Assembly: GCF_014699115.1 (NCBI RefSeq)
Contig: NZ_JACXAD010000024.1
Span: forward strand, 23,426-87,425
DNA length: 64,000 bases
Reading direction: 5' to 3'
Origin: Hymenobacter montanus
Lineage (GTDB): Bacteria > Bacteroidota > Bacteroidia > Cytophagales > Hymenobacteraceae
The first letter of the stretch is position 1. Each line of letters opens with the position of its first letter. The position numbers and the translations under genes are program-made. The notes under the pieces were generated by a model. The model was not told the origin of the DNA, searched no databases, and was given only the letters and a program-made list of their open reading frames with translations. Below are positions 54,421-63,923 of the stretch, one piece after another.

Positions 54421-55036
54421 AAGATATATATATGGTACAAGCCGCTTGTAGTGGGTCGGGCTTGGTGAAAAGAGGCCCCGCGCCAACACTTCTAAGCCAC
54501 CTCGCCAGCATAGCTGGGTAGTTCATTTTTTGAATATTCCCCAGTGCTCTCCTAACTTCGCCCCATCTCCTGAACAAAATACTCGTCGCATCGTACCAAT
54601 CTGCCGCATCGTAGAAATAAGCTTGCAGTGTCATTGCACAAAGTCTCAAAACCATCGACAATACTTGCCGCGACAAACAAAGCTGACACTACTCCTACAA
54701 TTATTTCCCGCGTCCCCAGCTAATGCGGCAGCAAATACGGGCCGTTGGACATAGCCACACTGCCGCCGAATGCACCCTGGAGCGTATTATGCACTTGCGT
54801 CCGTTTTGAGTACTGCCGAAAAAGGCCGAGGCGCAAAGAAGCCCGCTACGGCACTCTCGGTCTCGGAGGGACTACACTATGGGTTAGAGGCAACCCCGCC
54901 AGCCGAAAAAGCTGCCTCAACTCGCTGGAAAGAGCATACACGCTCTAAGTAAGTAGCCGGCGCGAGGGCTAAGTAGCTCGTTTGCGTGGTTCACCTTCTT
55001 TTCCCGTCTCACTTCTCACCTCTCACTTCTATTCAC
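54421..55036. other. Intergenic, no gene seen
   Basis: Short frames on both strands (for example 54419-54676 minus) have no motif or start context. No RNA structure was recognised. Confidence 0.4.
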
Positions 55037-55510
55037 ATGTCTTTCTTCAACAAAGTCAAACAGTTCATGGGCCTTGGTACCCTCGATGTGAAATTGCAGG
55101 TGCCGCCGCATTTCCGGGCCACCGATTCGGCCATTAATGGTAAGGTGCTTATCACGGCCAAGAGCGACCAGTCGGTGCTCAAGATAGAGCTGGAGTTGGT
55201 GGAAAAATTTGAAACCGGCCGCGGCGACGATAAGAAGGAGCAGGAGTTCACTCTCGGCTCGCTACGCCTGGATCAGGCTTTCGCAATGAAAACCGGCGAA
55301 AGCAAAACGGTAGAGTTCTCCCTGCCTTTCCAAATGCTCAAGTCCAACAACGACCATCTCAAAGAGAAAGGTGGCATGCTTGGGTCGTTGGGCAAAATGG
55401 CCGCTTGGGCCAGCAACGAGAAATCAGAGTATTCCTTTACGGCTACCGTAGACGTACAAGGTGCCAGTTTCGACCCGAGTGATACGGTAGATATTAAGCT
55501 AATAGCCTAA
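55037..55510 (+). CDS. Spo0M/SpoOM-like arrestin-fold protein
   Basis: 157 residues from ATG 55037 (MSFFNKVKQFMGLGTLDVKLQVP); an upstream frame extension to 54986 is less likely. The pattern of a hydrophobic start, DSAINGKVLITAKSDQSVLKIELELVEKF, then FTLGSLRLDQ and KTVEFSLPF, is that of Spo0M-type proteins with an arrestin-like beta-sandwich. In Bacillus, Spo0M affects sporulation control; in non-sporulating Bacteroidota the role is unknown. Followed by a terminator. Confidence 0.87.
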   Translation: MSFFNKVKQFMGLGTLDVKLQVPPHFRATDSAINGKVLITAKSDQSVLKIELELVEKFETGRGDDKKEQEFTLGSLRLDQAFAMKTGESKTVEFSLPFQMLKSNNDHLKEKGGMLGSLGKMAAWASNEKSEYSFTATVDVQGASFDPSDTVDIKLIA

Positions 55511-55558
55511 GCGCCGCTCGCACGAATAAATCGCGGCGTACAACTGGACTCGCAGAGC

Positions 55559-55591
55559 GGCCGTTCGGGTGTCAATGCCATCCGGACGGCC
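55559..55591 (+). terminator. Terminator of the Spo0M-like gene
   Basis: 10-bp stem GGCCGTTCGG (55559-55568) with CCGGACGGCC (55582-55591), one G-T pair, followed by ACTTTTGCTT. Confidence 0.7.
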
Positions 55592-55815
55592 ACTTTTGCT
55601 TATATACTCAGGTGGCTGCCACGGCTCTACTCTACTGCCCGCCCGAGTCCTTTCAAATACTCACGCTCTGGGTGAAATAGCCTCACGTGGTAGTTGCAGG
55701 GAACGGCGCTTTCAAACAGCTCGGCCGAGACTACTTGGGAGCGACTGAAGGTGAACGACTGCCCGCCCGGCTCATCATCACGAAGGCCGCGGCATAATTG
55801 CCCAACCGATAAAAA

Positions 55816-55841
55816 AAGTCCCAGCCAGATGGTCGGGGCTT
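55816..55841 (-). terminator. Terminator of the 66-aa minus-strand gene
   Basis: Imperfect stem AAGTCCCAGCC / GGTCGGGGCTT followed on the minus strand by TTTTTATC. It lies 6 nt beyond the stop of the small gene. Confidence 0.6.
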
Positions 55842-55846
55842 TTTGC

Positions 55847-56047
55847 TTATTTGTTCTTGTCGAAATACCGATGAAAGCAATTTTCGCCGGCTTCGACAGC
55901 CACTTTTGTTATGGGGTTGGTATGCCAAATTAATAGCCAACCATCACCACCATCGGGTATTTCCAGATGGTAGTGGTGGTCTTTCCTGAGTTGGTGCTTG
56001 CCTAGCATTTCTTCGTAGAATGCTTCAATCATGGATTGTTCACTCAT
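55847..56047 (-). CDS. Small protein, 66 aa, unknown
   Basis: 66 residues (MSEQSMIEAFYEEMLGKHQLRKDHHYHLEI...). Contains a His-rich patch (RKDHHYHLE) and several Trp. No signal peptide. It is supported by a terminator directly downstream on its strand. Not recognised. Confidence 0.55.
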   Translation of the reverse strand: MSEQSMIEAFYEEMLGKHQLRKDHHYHLEIPDGGDGWLLIWHTNPITKVAVEAGENCFHRYFDKNK

Positions 56048-56114
56048 GTGGTGGTTGGGGTTATACAGAGAAAGACCTATGCATTTCCCTCTTAACGGGT
56101 GCGCCGGATGCCTG

Positions 56115-56249
56115 TTAGTGGTGCACCATAACTATTTCACCTTCTCCCACCACTCCCGTCACGGTGCCATCGTCCCAGGTATCAGGTGTGAGCTGGTAGG
56201 TTTGGCCGTGGCGAAATTCCGCATACCTATCAAGGCCGCGAAAGATAAA
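56115..56249 (-). pseudogene. Possible small-protein fragment without a normal start
   Basis: 44 open codons reading GLDRYAEFRHGQTYQLTPDTWDDGTVTGVVGEG-like sequence with protein-like composition, ending at a TAA at 56117. No ATG, GTG or TTG occurs in frame after the upstream stop at 56252. It lies 67 nt upstream of the 66-aa gene on the same strand. Probably a truncated relic. Confidence 0.3.
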
Positions 56250-56326
56250 TTAGGAAGGAGTAGGGGAGAGACTCATTGAGCTGATTTCAAGCAGGTGTTT
56301 TACCAATGTTTTATCAATAAAGCCAA

Positions 56327-56357
56327 AAACCCCGCCTGCATATTGCAAACGGGGTTT
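56327..56357 (-). terminator. Terminator of the tmRNA gene
   Basis: AAACCCCG (56327-56334) pairs with CGGGGTTT (56350-56357), starting 4 nt after the mature tmRNA 3' end and followed by TTGGC on the minus strand. Nearly identical to 37282-37312. Confidence 0.75.
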
Positions 56358-56361
56358 AATG

Positions 56362-56730
56362 TGGAGATGCAGGGATTCGAACCCTGGTCCAGACAAGGAA
56401 ATCGACGTGCTTTCTACGTGCGTATCTGTGCTTGGATTTTCATGAAGCCTCGGGCGCACATCAGGCCTTTGAGACTCCCCTAGCTGCAGTGGAGCTTCGC
56501 CCCCGAATCACAGCTCTTCGAAGGCTATTTTCTACTTACGACGCTCCGAACTCCCAGGTGTAGAAACTTACCCGGGCGGAACGATGGCATTACCTAATTC
56601 TAAACTAGGCAGCCATGGCGTACGAATAGTCGCCGGTTGTTTTTCGGGCGATTTTTTAACGGGAGAGCTTCGACCAACTCCCGGCACGCTTACCCGCGAT
56701 TTGCGCAAGCTGTCAATTCCGGTCATCCCC
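56362..56730 (-). ncRNA. ssrA: tmRNA (transfer-messenger RNA)
   Basis: 369 nt, one-piece. The 5' end GGGGATG (56730-56724) pairs with the 3' CATCTCC (56369-56363) to form the acceptor stem; the discriminator A is at 56362 and CCA is not encoded. The T-arm CAGGG-TTCGAAT-CCCTG lies just before it. An internal tag frame (56649-56605) begins with GCC and ends YAMAA-stop. tmRNA with SmpB rescues stalled ribosomes and marks their products for proteolysis. A TACCTTCG box at 56782-56789 is a possible -7 element. The gene is divergent from dnaX. Confidence 0.95.
56605..56649 (-). other. tmRNA tag reading frame ARKTTGDYSYAMAA
   Basis: Resume codon GCC at 56649-56647, then 13 further codons and TAG. 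The tag peptide ARKTTGDYSYAMAA has the hydrophobic end (YAMAA) recognised by ClpXP-type proteases. The exact resume codon is inferred from position and from the GCN preference. Confidence 0.85.
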
Positions 56731-56968
56731 AAATGGTAAAGAACGTGTTCCCGCCCGCACCCCGAAAGGCTAAGCCGGCCGCGAAGGTACGCGGTGAAAT
56801 GGAAACGACAGGGTGGGGGAGAAGGTTTCCAGCCGGCGGCAGCCGACGCTGCGGCAGCGAGGGAACCGGGCACTGGTCAGCAGGGCTTAATACTTCGTCG
56901 GGCAGTGGGCGATGCGGTTCCGATGGGCTCGGTCCTCTCAGCGCCGCCGCGCCGGCTTCCGCTCCCAT

Positions 56969-57003
56969 TTTGCCCAATCTTCGCCCGGCTTTGGGTAACT
57001 TTG
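56969..57003 (+). promoter_or_regulatory. Bacteroidota-type promoter of dnaX
   Basis: TTTG (56969-56972), 23-nt spacer, TAACTTTG (56996-57003). The ATG of dnaX is at 57016, so the transcript leader would be only a few nucleotides. Confidence 0.6.
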
Positions 57004-57015
57004 TTGATAGAACTT

Positions 57016-59073
57016 ATGGACAATTTCGTCGTTTCGGCCCGCAAATACCGTCCTTCCACGTTTCGCAGCGTGGTTGGGCAGCAGCACGTTACTACCACGC
57101 TGCAGAACGCCATCCAGAGCCAGCACCTGGCCCAGGCGTTCTTGTTTTGCGGCCCGCGCGGGGTGGGCAAAACCACCTGCGCCCGCATTCTGGCCAAGAC
57201 GATTAACTGCACCAGCCTCTCGGCCGAAACCGAGGCCTGCGGCACCTGTGCTTCCTGCGTCGCCTTCCAAGACAACGCCTCCTTCAACGTGCACGAGCTG
57301 GACGCGGCCTCCAACAACTCGGTGGAGGACATTCGCTCCCTGGTCGAGCAGGTGCGCTACGCTCCGCAGGCCGGCAAGTACAAGATCTACATCATCGACG
57401 AGGTGCACATGCTCTCGAACGCGGCCTTCAACGCCTTCCTTAAAACGTTGGAAGAGCCGCCGGGCTACGCCATCTTCATCCTGGCCACCACCGAGCGCCA
57501 CAAGATTATCCCCACCATCCTGTCGCGCTGCCAGATATTCGACTTCAGCCGCATCCGGGTGGAGGACATGCGCGAGCACCTGCGCTACGTGGCCACCCAG
57601 GAAGGCGTCAGCGCCGAGGACGATGCCCTGCACCTGCTGGCGCAAAAAGCCGACGGCGGCCTGCGCGATGCCCTGTCGATGTTCGACCAGATGGTCACCT
57701 TCGGCGGCAACAAGCTGACGTACAAAGAGGTGGTGCAAAACCTGCACATCCTCGATTACGACTACTATTTCCGTCTGGTCGACAGCCTGCTGACTGAGAA
57801 CCTCGCTGCCGCCCTGCTGCTGCTCGACGAGGTGATGCAGAACGGCTTCGACCTACACAACTTTGTGGTGGGCACCGCCGAGCACCTGCGCGGCCTGCTC
57901 GTGTGCAAGGACGCCGTAACCGTGCAATTGCTCGAAGTGTCCGAGGGCATTAAGCAGAAGTACGTGCAGCAGGCCCAGGCGGCGTCCCTGGCCTTCCTGC
58001 TGTCGGCCCTGAACCTGATTAGCCAGTGCGACCGGGAATTCAAGCAAGCCAAAAACCAGCGCCTGCACGTCGAGTTGGCCCTGATGAAGCTGGCTTATCT
58101 GAACAGTGCGGTGCAGTTCGTCCGCGAGCTCAACCCGGCCGCGCCCGGCTCGACCGACCACGGGGAGGCTAAAAAAAAAAATAACGGCCTAAACGGCACC
58201 GCCGACTCGGCCAGCCCAGCGCCCCCGCCGGGGGCCAATGGTGGGGCGCCGGCTCAGCACCCCGCCCCAAACTCCTCTGCCGGGGCAATGCCGACCGCTA
58301 GTGCGGGGCTGCCCCCGGCCCCCCGAGTGGTGCCGCCGGCCGCGGCGCCAGTGGCCGCCGAGGTCCCGGCCGGCCGGGTGGCTCCCCCCGCCGATGGCCC
58401 GGAGCCGCTCCCAGTCACAAATGGCGTGGATGAGCTGCACGACACCCCCAGCATTGAGGGGCAGCCCGCCGCGGCCATCACCGAGCGCCACCAGATGCGT
58501 GACACGCTGCCGCACGTCGAAATCGGGGTGCCCAGCTTTGAAGGGATAGAGCCCGCGCCGCGCCCCACGCCCGCCGCGGCTTTTGCTAAAATTCCCAGCT
58601 TGGCCAGTAAAATCCCGAGTCTGAAAGACTTAAAGAACAAGCTGGCGGCCGGCCCGGCTATGGCCGCCGCGGTGGCCGAGCCCCAAGCTCCCAGCGGCCC
58701 GGTCGCGGCCGTCGACCCCGCCTTGCTGCAGCGCGTGTGGCAGGAGCTGGCCGAAGAGCGCCGCGCCCAGGACCGCATGAGCGAATACTGGGTATTGAAC
58801 CGGCCGGTAACGGCCAACGCCGAGCACCTCATCGAGCTGAGCGTGGACAACCCCATTCAGGTGGACCAGTTCAACGAGATGCGGGTGGAGTTCCTGGCCG
58901 AGCTGCGCCGCCGGACCGGTAACCCGCGCCTTACCGTACAGCCGGTCGTGGCCGCCGCGGCGCCCACCGCCCGCAAGCTGTACACGGCGACGGACAAGTT
59001 CGAATACCTGGCCGAGCGGTTCCCGGCCCTGCGCGAGGCCAAGCAACGGCTCGGGCTGGAAGCCGACTTTTAA
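57016..59073 (+). CDS. dnaX: DNA polymerase III subunit gamma/tau
   Basis: 685 residues from ATG 57016. The frame is open 222 nt further upstream, but that part overlaps the promoter. AAA+ clamp-loader ATPase: Walker A G46-PRGVGKT-53, zinc cysteines C65, C75, C78 and C81, Walker B DEVH (128-131), sensor/SRC motif at 170-172. Domain III ends near 370. A Pro/Ala-rich linker and a tau-specific C-terminus follow. At codons 386-389 lies a run of 11 A (58171-58181) preceded by GGGGAGG; a -1 shift or one extra A gives TAA at 58182-58184 and a product of about 389 residues that matches gamma. Confidence 0.96.
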   Translation: MDNFVVSARKYRPSTFRSVVGQQHVTTTLQNAIQSQHLAQAFLFCGPRGVGKTTCARILAKTINCTSLSAETEACGTCASCVAFQDNASFNVHELDAASNNSVEDIRSLVEQVRYAPQAGKYKIYIIDEVHMLSNAAFNAFLKTLEEPPGYAIFILATTERHKIIPTILSRCQIFDFSRIRVEDMREHLRYVATQEGVSAEDDALHLLAQKADGGLRDALSMFDQMVTFGGNKLTYKEVVQNLHILDYDYYFRLVDSLLTENLAAALLLLDEVMQNGFDLHNFVVGTAEHLRGLLVCKDAVTVQLLEVSEGIKQKYVQQAQAASLAFLLSALNLISQCDREFKQAKNQRLHVELALMKLAYLNSAVQFVRELNPAAPGSTDHGEAKKKNNGLNGTADSASPAPPPGANGGAPAQHPAPNSSAGAMPTASAGLPPAPRVVPPAAAPVAAEVPAGRVAPPADGPEPLPVTNGVDELHDTPSIEGQPAAAITERHQMRDTLPHVEIGVPSFEGIEPAPRPTPAAAFAKIPSLASKIPSLKDLKNKLAAGPAMAAAVAEPQAPSGPVAAVDPALLQRVWQELAEERRAQDRMSEYWVLNRPVTANAEHLIELSVDNPIQVDQFNEMRVEFLAELRRRTGNPRLTVQPVVAAAAPTARKLYTATDKFEYLAERFPALREAKQRLGLEADF
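58171..58184 (+). promoter_or_regulatory. Predicted dnaX slippage site (gamma/tau switch)
   Basis: Eleven consecutive A in frame (AAA AAA AAA AAT) followed by TAA in the -1 frame; the +1 frame also stops four codons on. A Shine-Dalgarno-like GGGGAGG sits 1 nt upstream (58163-58169), and a CCCCC-GCC-GGGGG hairpin lies at 58221-58235. Known dnaX genes use either ribosomal frameshifting (E. coli) or transcript slippage on poly-A (Thermus) at the equivalent place. Confidence 0.7.
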
Positions 59074-59166
59074 GCGCCAAGTTTCGCTAAGGTAGCAGAG
59101 GAGGTTTCGCGAAGTTTGATAGAACACTTTGCGAAACTTCCCCTTGGCCTTGGCGAAACTTGGCGC
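59074..59166. repeat. Nested inverted repeat after dnaX, CGAAACTTGGCG type
   Basis: The outer arms 59074-59092 and 59148-59166 (19 nt) are complementary except for one position. The inner arms 59104-59115 and 59126-59137 (GTTTCGCGAAGT with ACTTTGCGAAAC) add a second 12-bp stem. The element could terminate dnaX and resembles a small non-autonomous repeat. Confidence 0.85.
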
Positions 59167-59282
59167 GAAGGAATTCGCAAACGTTTGGGAACCCGAAGGC
59201 AATGAGGGCCCGGTTGTATCCAGCGCGAGAAAATCGGCTAAGATAAGGAAAAAATTCGTTTTTTATTCCCCTATCAGCCAGC

Positions 59283-59290
59283 TACCTTTG
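59283..59290 (+). promoter_or_regulatory. Candidate -7 element of the M16 lipoprotein gene
   Basis: TACCTTTG matches TAnnTTTG, 37 nt before the GTG start. Upstream DNA is AT-rich but has no exact TTTG at -33. Confidence 0.5.
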
Positions 59291-59327
59291 CTCTTTCAAG
59301 CAAATTCGCTACCCTCCCGCACCCTTC

Positions 59328-62300
59328 GTGAAAAACAACTTTTTGCTGCTGTTTCCCGCTCTGGCGCTGCTGGGTCTGGCTACGCAGTGCCAATCGAGCA
59401 AGCCGGCAACGACTACTTCGGCAGTCGTCGCAGCCTCCGCTACCGCGCCTGCCGCGCCGCTTGCTCCGAAGGAATATCGCTATGAATCGGTGCCCGGCGA
59501 CCCCCTGCAAGTACGCATTTACCACTTGGCCAACGGGCTGACGGTTTATCTGTCGGATTACAAAGATGCCCCGCGCATTCAGGCCTACCTGGCCGTGCGG
59601 GCCGGTTCGAAGAACGACCCGGCCACCGCCACCGGCCTGGCGCACTACCTGGAGCACATGGTGTTCAAGGGGACCTCGAAGCTCGGCACCCAGGACTGGG
59701 CTAAGGAAAAAGTAGAGCTCGACAAAATCGAAGCCCTCTACGAAGTGTACCGCGGCCAGCGCAACGACCCCGTGGCCCGCAAGCGCACCTACCACCAGAT
59801 TGACTCCATCTCGGGCGTGGCCGCCCGCTACGCCGTGCCGAACGAGTACGACAAAGTAATGGGCGCCATCGGGGCTAAGGGCTCCAACGCTCATACGTCG
59901 AACGAGGAAACGGTATACCAGGAAGATATTCCGAGCAACCAGTTAGAGAAATGGGTGGCCATCCAGGCCGAGCGGCTCCAGGAAATGGTGCCGCGCCTGT
60001 TCCACACCGAGCTGGAAGCAGTGTACGAAGAGAAAAACCGGGGCCTGGATAGCGACTTCAACAAAGAGTTCGAAGCGCTGAGCGCGGCCCTGTACCCCAC
60101 GCACCCCTACGGTACGCAGACGACCATCGGCACGATTGAGCACCTGCAAAACCCGTCCATCACCGAAATTAAGAAGTACTTCGGCCAGTACTACGTGCCG
60201 GGCAACGTGGCCCTGTGCTTGAGTGGCGACCTGGATTACGACGCTACTATCCGACTCATCGACCAGTACTTTGGCGCGCTGCCGGGCAAGCCGGTACCGG
60301 CCTTTAATGCGCCCGTCGAAAAGCCGCTCACGGCCCCGGTAGTCCGGGAAGTCCTGGGCCCGCAGTCCGAAAACGTAATGCTGGGCTTCCGCCTGCCCGG
60401 CAAAGCCAGCGCCGACGGCCTGCGCCTGCGCATGCTCGACAAAATTCTGACCAATGGCCAGGCCGGCCTTATCGACCTCGACCTTAACCAGCAGCAGAAA
60501 GTGCTGCAAGCGGCCTCCTTTACCGACCTCAACGACGACTACTCGACGCACGTTATTTACGGCACGCCCCGGCAGGGCCAGACGCTGGAGCAAGTGAAGA
60601 GCTTGCTGCTGGGGGAGCTGGCCAAGGTAAAAGCCGGCAACTTCCCCGACTGGCTGATTCCAGCCATCATCAACAACGAGAAGCTGGAGCGCACCAAGCG
60701 CTACGAAAGCAACGAGGCCCGCGCCACGGCCATGTACGAGGCCTTTATTGAGCGCGTCGACTGGAAAGACTACCTGCGGCAGCAGGAAGACTTCGGCAAG
60801 CTGACCAAGGCCGAAATCGTGAAGTTTGCCAACGAGAACTACGGCGAGAACTACGTGGCCGTGTTCAAGCGCACCGGGGTCGACCCCAACAAGGTGAAGG
60901 TGGTGAAGCCGGCCATCACGCCCGTGCCGGCCAACCGCGATGCGGCCTCGGCCTACTACAAGCAACTGACGGCCATGCCCAGCTCGGAGCTGCAGCCGGT
61001 GTTTGTCGACTACAAGAAGGATATTCAGGAGACGGAGATAAAGCCCGGCTTGCCGCTGTACTACACCCACAACGCCGAAAACGGCTTGTTTAACCTGTAC
61101 TACATCCTGGATGTTGGCACTAACAACGACCCCCGCTGGGGGCTGGCGGCGGGCTACCTACAATACCTCGGCACCGGCAAGTACTCGGCCGCGCAGCTGC
61201 AGCAGGAGTTCTACAAGCTCGGCTGCTCCTTCGACGTAAGCAGCGGGGCCGACCGCACGTTCGTGACGCTGAGCGGCCTGGACAGCAACCTGGAGCCGGC
61301 CCTGCAACTGTTCGAGCAGTTGCTGAACGCGCCCAAGCCCGACGCGGCGGCCCTGAAAAATATGGTGGCCGGCACCCTCAAAGCGCGCCAGGATGCCAAG
61401 CTGGAAAAGCGCGTCATCCTGAGCCAGGCAATGGTGAACTTCGTGAAGTACGGTCCGAAAAACCCCTTCACGAATATTCTCAGCGAGAAAGAGCTGAAGG
61501 CTTTGAAGCCTGAGCAACTCACCGCTCTGATTAAGAAGCTGCCGACGTATCAGCACCGGGTGCTGTATTATGGTCCCCGGCCCTTGGTAGCCGAAGGCCA
61601 GGCCGTTGAAGTAGCGCCCAGTGCTTCGATGCCTAACCTCTCCCCGCTGCAGCCGGGCCTCGTGAAGGTGCTGCAAAAGGAGCACCGCACGCCGGTTAAG
61701 CTCACGCCAGCGCCCGCGGCTAAAGATTTTGCCGAGCAACCCTTAAAGGACCGCAAAGTCTATTGGATCGATTACAACATGGTCCAAGCCGAAATCCTGT
61801 TCCTGACCAAGGGCGACCTGTACAACAAGGATCTGGCCCCCACCGTGGCGCTCTACAACGAGTATTTCGGGGGCGGCATGGGCAGCATCGTGTTCCAGGA
61901 CCTGCGCGAGAGCAAGGCCCTGGCTTACTCGGCGTATTCCGGCTACAACAACGCCGACAAGGTAGGCCGCTCCAACTACAACGTGAGCTATATCGGCACG
62001 CAGAGCGACAAGCTGCCCGAAGCCATGGCCGGTATGGAGGCCCTGCTCACCGACATGCCCGTGGCCGAGGCTAACCTGGAAATCGCCAAAAACGCCATTC
62101 GCAACAGCATCAGCACCGAGCGCATCACCAAGGGCAACGTATTGCTGAGCTACGAGCGCGCCCGCCGCCTCGGCCTCGACTACGACCTGCGCCGCGACGT
62201 ATACGCCAGCACCCAGAAAATGACCTTCGACGAGCTAAAGAAGTTTCAATCGGCCAAGATTAAAGGACAGAATCAGGTGATTCTCGTTATCGGCTCGAAA

Positions 62301-62378
62301 GACCGGCTGAATTTCAAGGAACTCGCCAAATATGGTAAAGTGCAGCAGCTCACGCTAAAGGAAGTTTTTGGCTATTAA
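59328..62378 (+). CDS. M16 family zinc metallopeptidase (two-domain, exported)
   Basis: 1016 residues with GTG start at 59328, the only start that gives the signal sequence MKNNFLLLFPALALLGLATQC. The Cys at 21 with TQ before it is an atypical lipobox, so lipoprotein status is uncertain. Zinc motif H106-YLE-H110 and distal Glu in the EAVYEEKNRGLDSD region. The second half (from about 560) is the inactive M16 repeat, including an R/Y region near the end (SKALAYSAYSGY) typical of the family. Paralogue of the enzyme at 5987-8965 but diverged. Peptide turnover in the cell envelope is expected. Confidence 0.92.
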   Translation: MKNNFLLLFPALALLGLATQCQSSKPATTTSAVVAASATAPAAPLAPKEYRYESVPGDPLQVRIYHLANGLTVYLSDYKDAPRIQAYLAVRAGSKNDPATATGLAHYLEHMVFKGTSKLGTQDWAKEKVELDKIEALYEVYRGQRNDPVARKRTYHQIDSISGVAARYAVPNEYDKVMGAIGAKGSNAHTSNEETVYQEDIPSNQLEKWVAIQAERLQEMVPRLFHTELEAVYEEKNRGLDSDFNKEFEALSAALYPTHPYGTQTTIGTIEHLQNPSITEIKKYFGQYYVPGNVALCLSGDLDYDATIRLIDQYFGALPGKPVPAFNAPVEKPLTAPVVREVLGPQSENVMLGFRLPGKASADGLRLRMLDKILTNGQAGLIDLDLNQQQKVLQAASFTDLNDDYSTHVIYGTPRQGQTLEQVKSLLLGELAKVKAGNFPDWLIPAIINNEKLERTKRYESNEARATAMYEAFIERVDWKDYLRQQEDFGKLTKAEIVKFANENYGENYVAVFKRTGVDPNKVKVVKPAITPVPANRDAASAYYKQLTAMPSSELQPVFVDYKKDIQETEIKPGLPLYYTHNAENGLFNLYYILDVGTNNDPRWGLAAGYLQYLGTGKYSAAQLQQEFYKLGCSFDVSSGADRTFVTLSGLDSNLEPALQLFEQLLNAPKPDAAALKNMVAGTLKARQDAKLEKRVILSQAMVNFVKYGPKNPFTNILSEKELKALKPEQLTALIKKLPTYQHRVLYYGPRPLVAEGQAVEVAPSASMPNLSPLQPGLVKVLQKEHRTPVKLTPAPAAKDFAEQPLKDRKVYWIDYNMVQAEILFLTKGDLYNKDLAPTVALYNEYFGGGMGSIVFQDLRESKALAYSAYSGYNNADKVGRSNYNVSYIGTQSDKLPEAMAGMEALLTDMPVAEANLEIAKNAIRNSISTERITKGNVLLSYERARRLGLDYDLRRDVYASTQKMTFDELKKFQSAKIKGQNQVILVIGSKDRLNFKELAKYGKVQQLTLKEVFGY

Positions 62379-62387
62379 TCTTTCGTT

Positions 62388-62494
62388 GTTGGCTGCTAGT
62401 CGTCAGTTGTCAGGCTGATGACCGGGTGGCCCCGCCACTACTAACAGCCAATAGCGTTCCTTCTCCCTGACAACCGACAACTACTAACTGACAA
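62388..62494. repeat. Imperfect inverted repeat, GTTGTCAGG type
   Basis: The left arm near 62388-62414 (ending CAGTTGTCAGG) and the right arm near 62465-62494 (CCTGACAACCGACAAC with ACTGACAAC after it) are imperfectly complementary. It fills the gap between the M16 gene and icd and resembles recurrent TGACAACTG-type extragenic units. Confidence 0.6.
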
Positions 62495-62504
62495 CTAATC
62501 CCCA

Positions 62505-63770
<1,266 letters not shown>

Positions 63771-63799
63771 TAGCTTGGCAGCAGCCTAAGCAACAAGAG

Positions 63800-63835
63800 A
63801 AACCCCCGCGTCGGCTTTGGCTGGCGCGGGGGTTT
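63800..63835 (+). terminator. Terminator of icd
   Basis: 11-bp stem AAACCCCCGCG (63800-63810) with CGCGGGGGTTT (63825-63835), 30 nt after the stop, followed by GGGTTTAAA. Confidence 0.8.
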
Positions 63836-63923
63836 GGGTTTAAATCAGACCTGTAAAATTCGATAGCGGTAATTTGAAGAGATTTATTTTCTCAGAGAAC
63901 AATTATTGATTACCTCCTACATA

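Noticed and set aside
54419..54676. 85-residue minus-strand frame
   Set aside because: No motif, no start context; overlaps the end of the LuxR-type relic.
56362..56440. tRNA gene suggested by a T-arm and acceptor end
   Set aside because: No D-arm or anticodon arm follows; the acceptor partner is 360 nt away and a tag frame lies between, so it is tmRNA.
59943..61070. 375-residue minus-strand frame
   Set aside because: Antisense of the second M16 peptidase; low-complexity Val/Gly/Leu, no start context.
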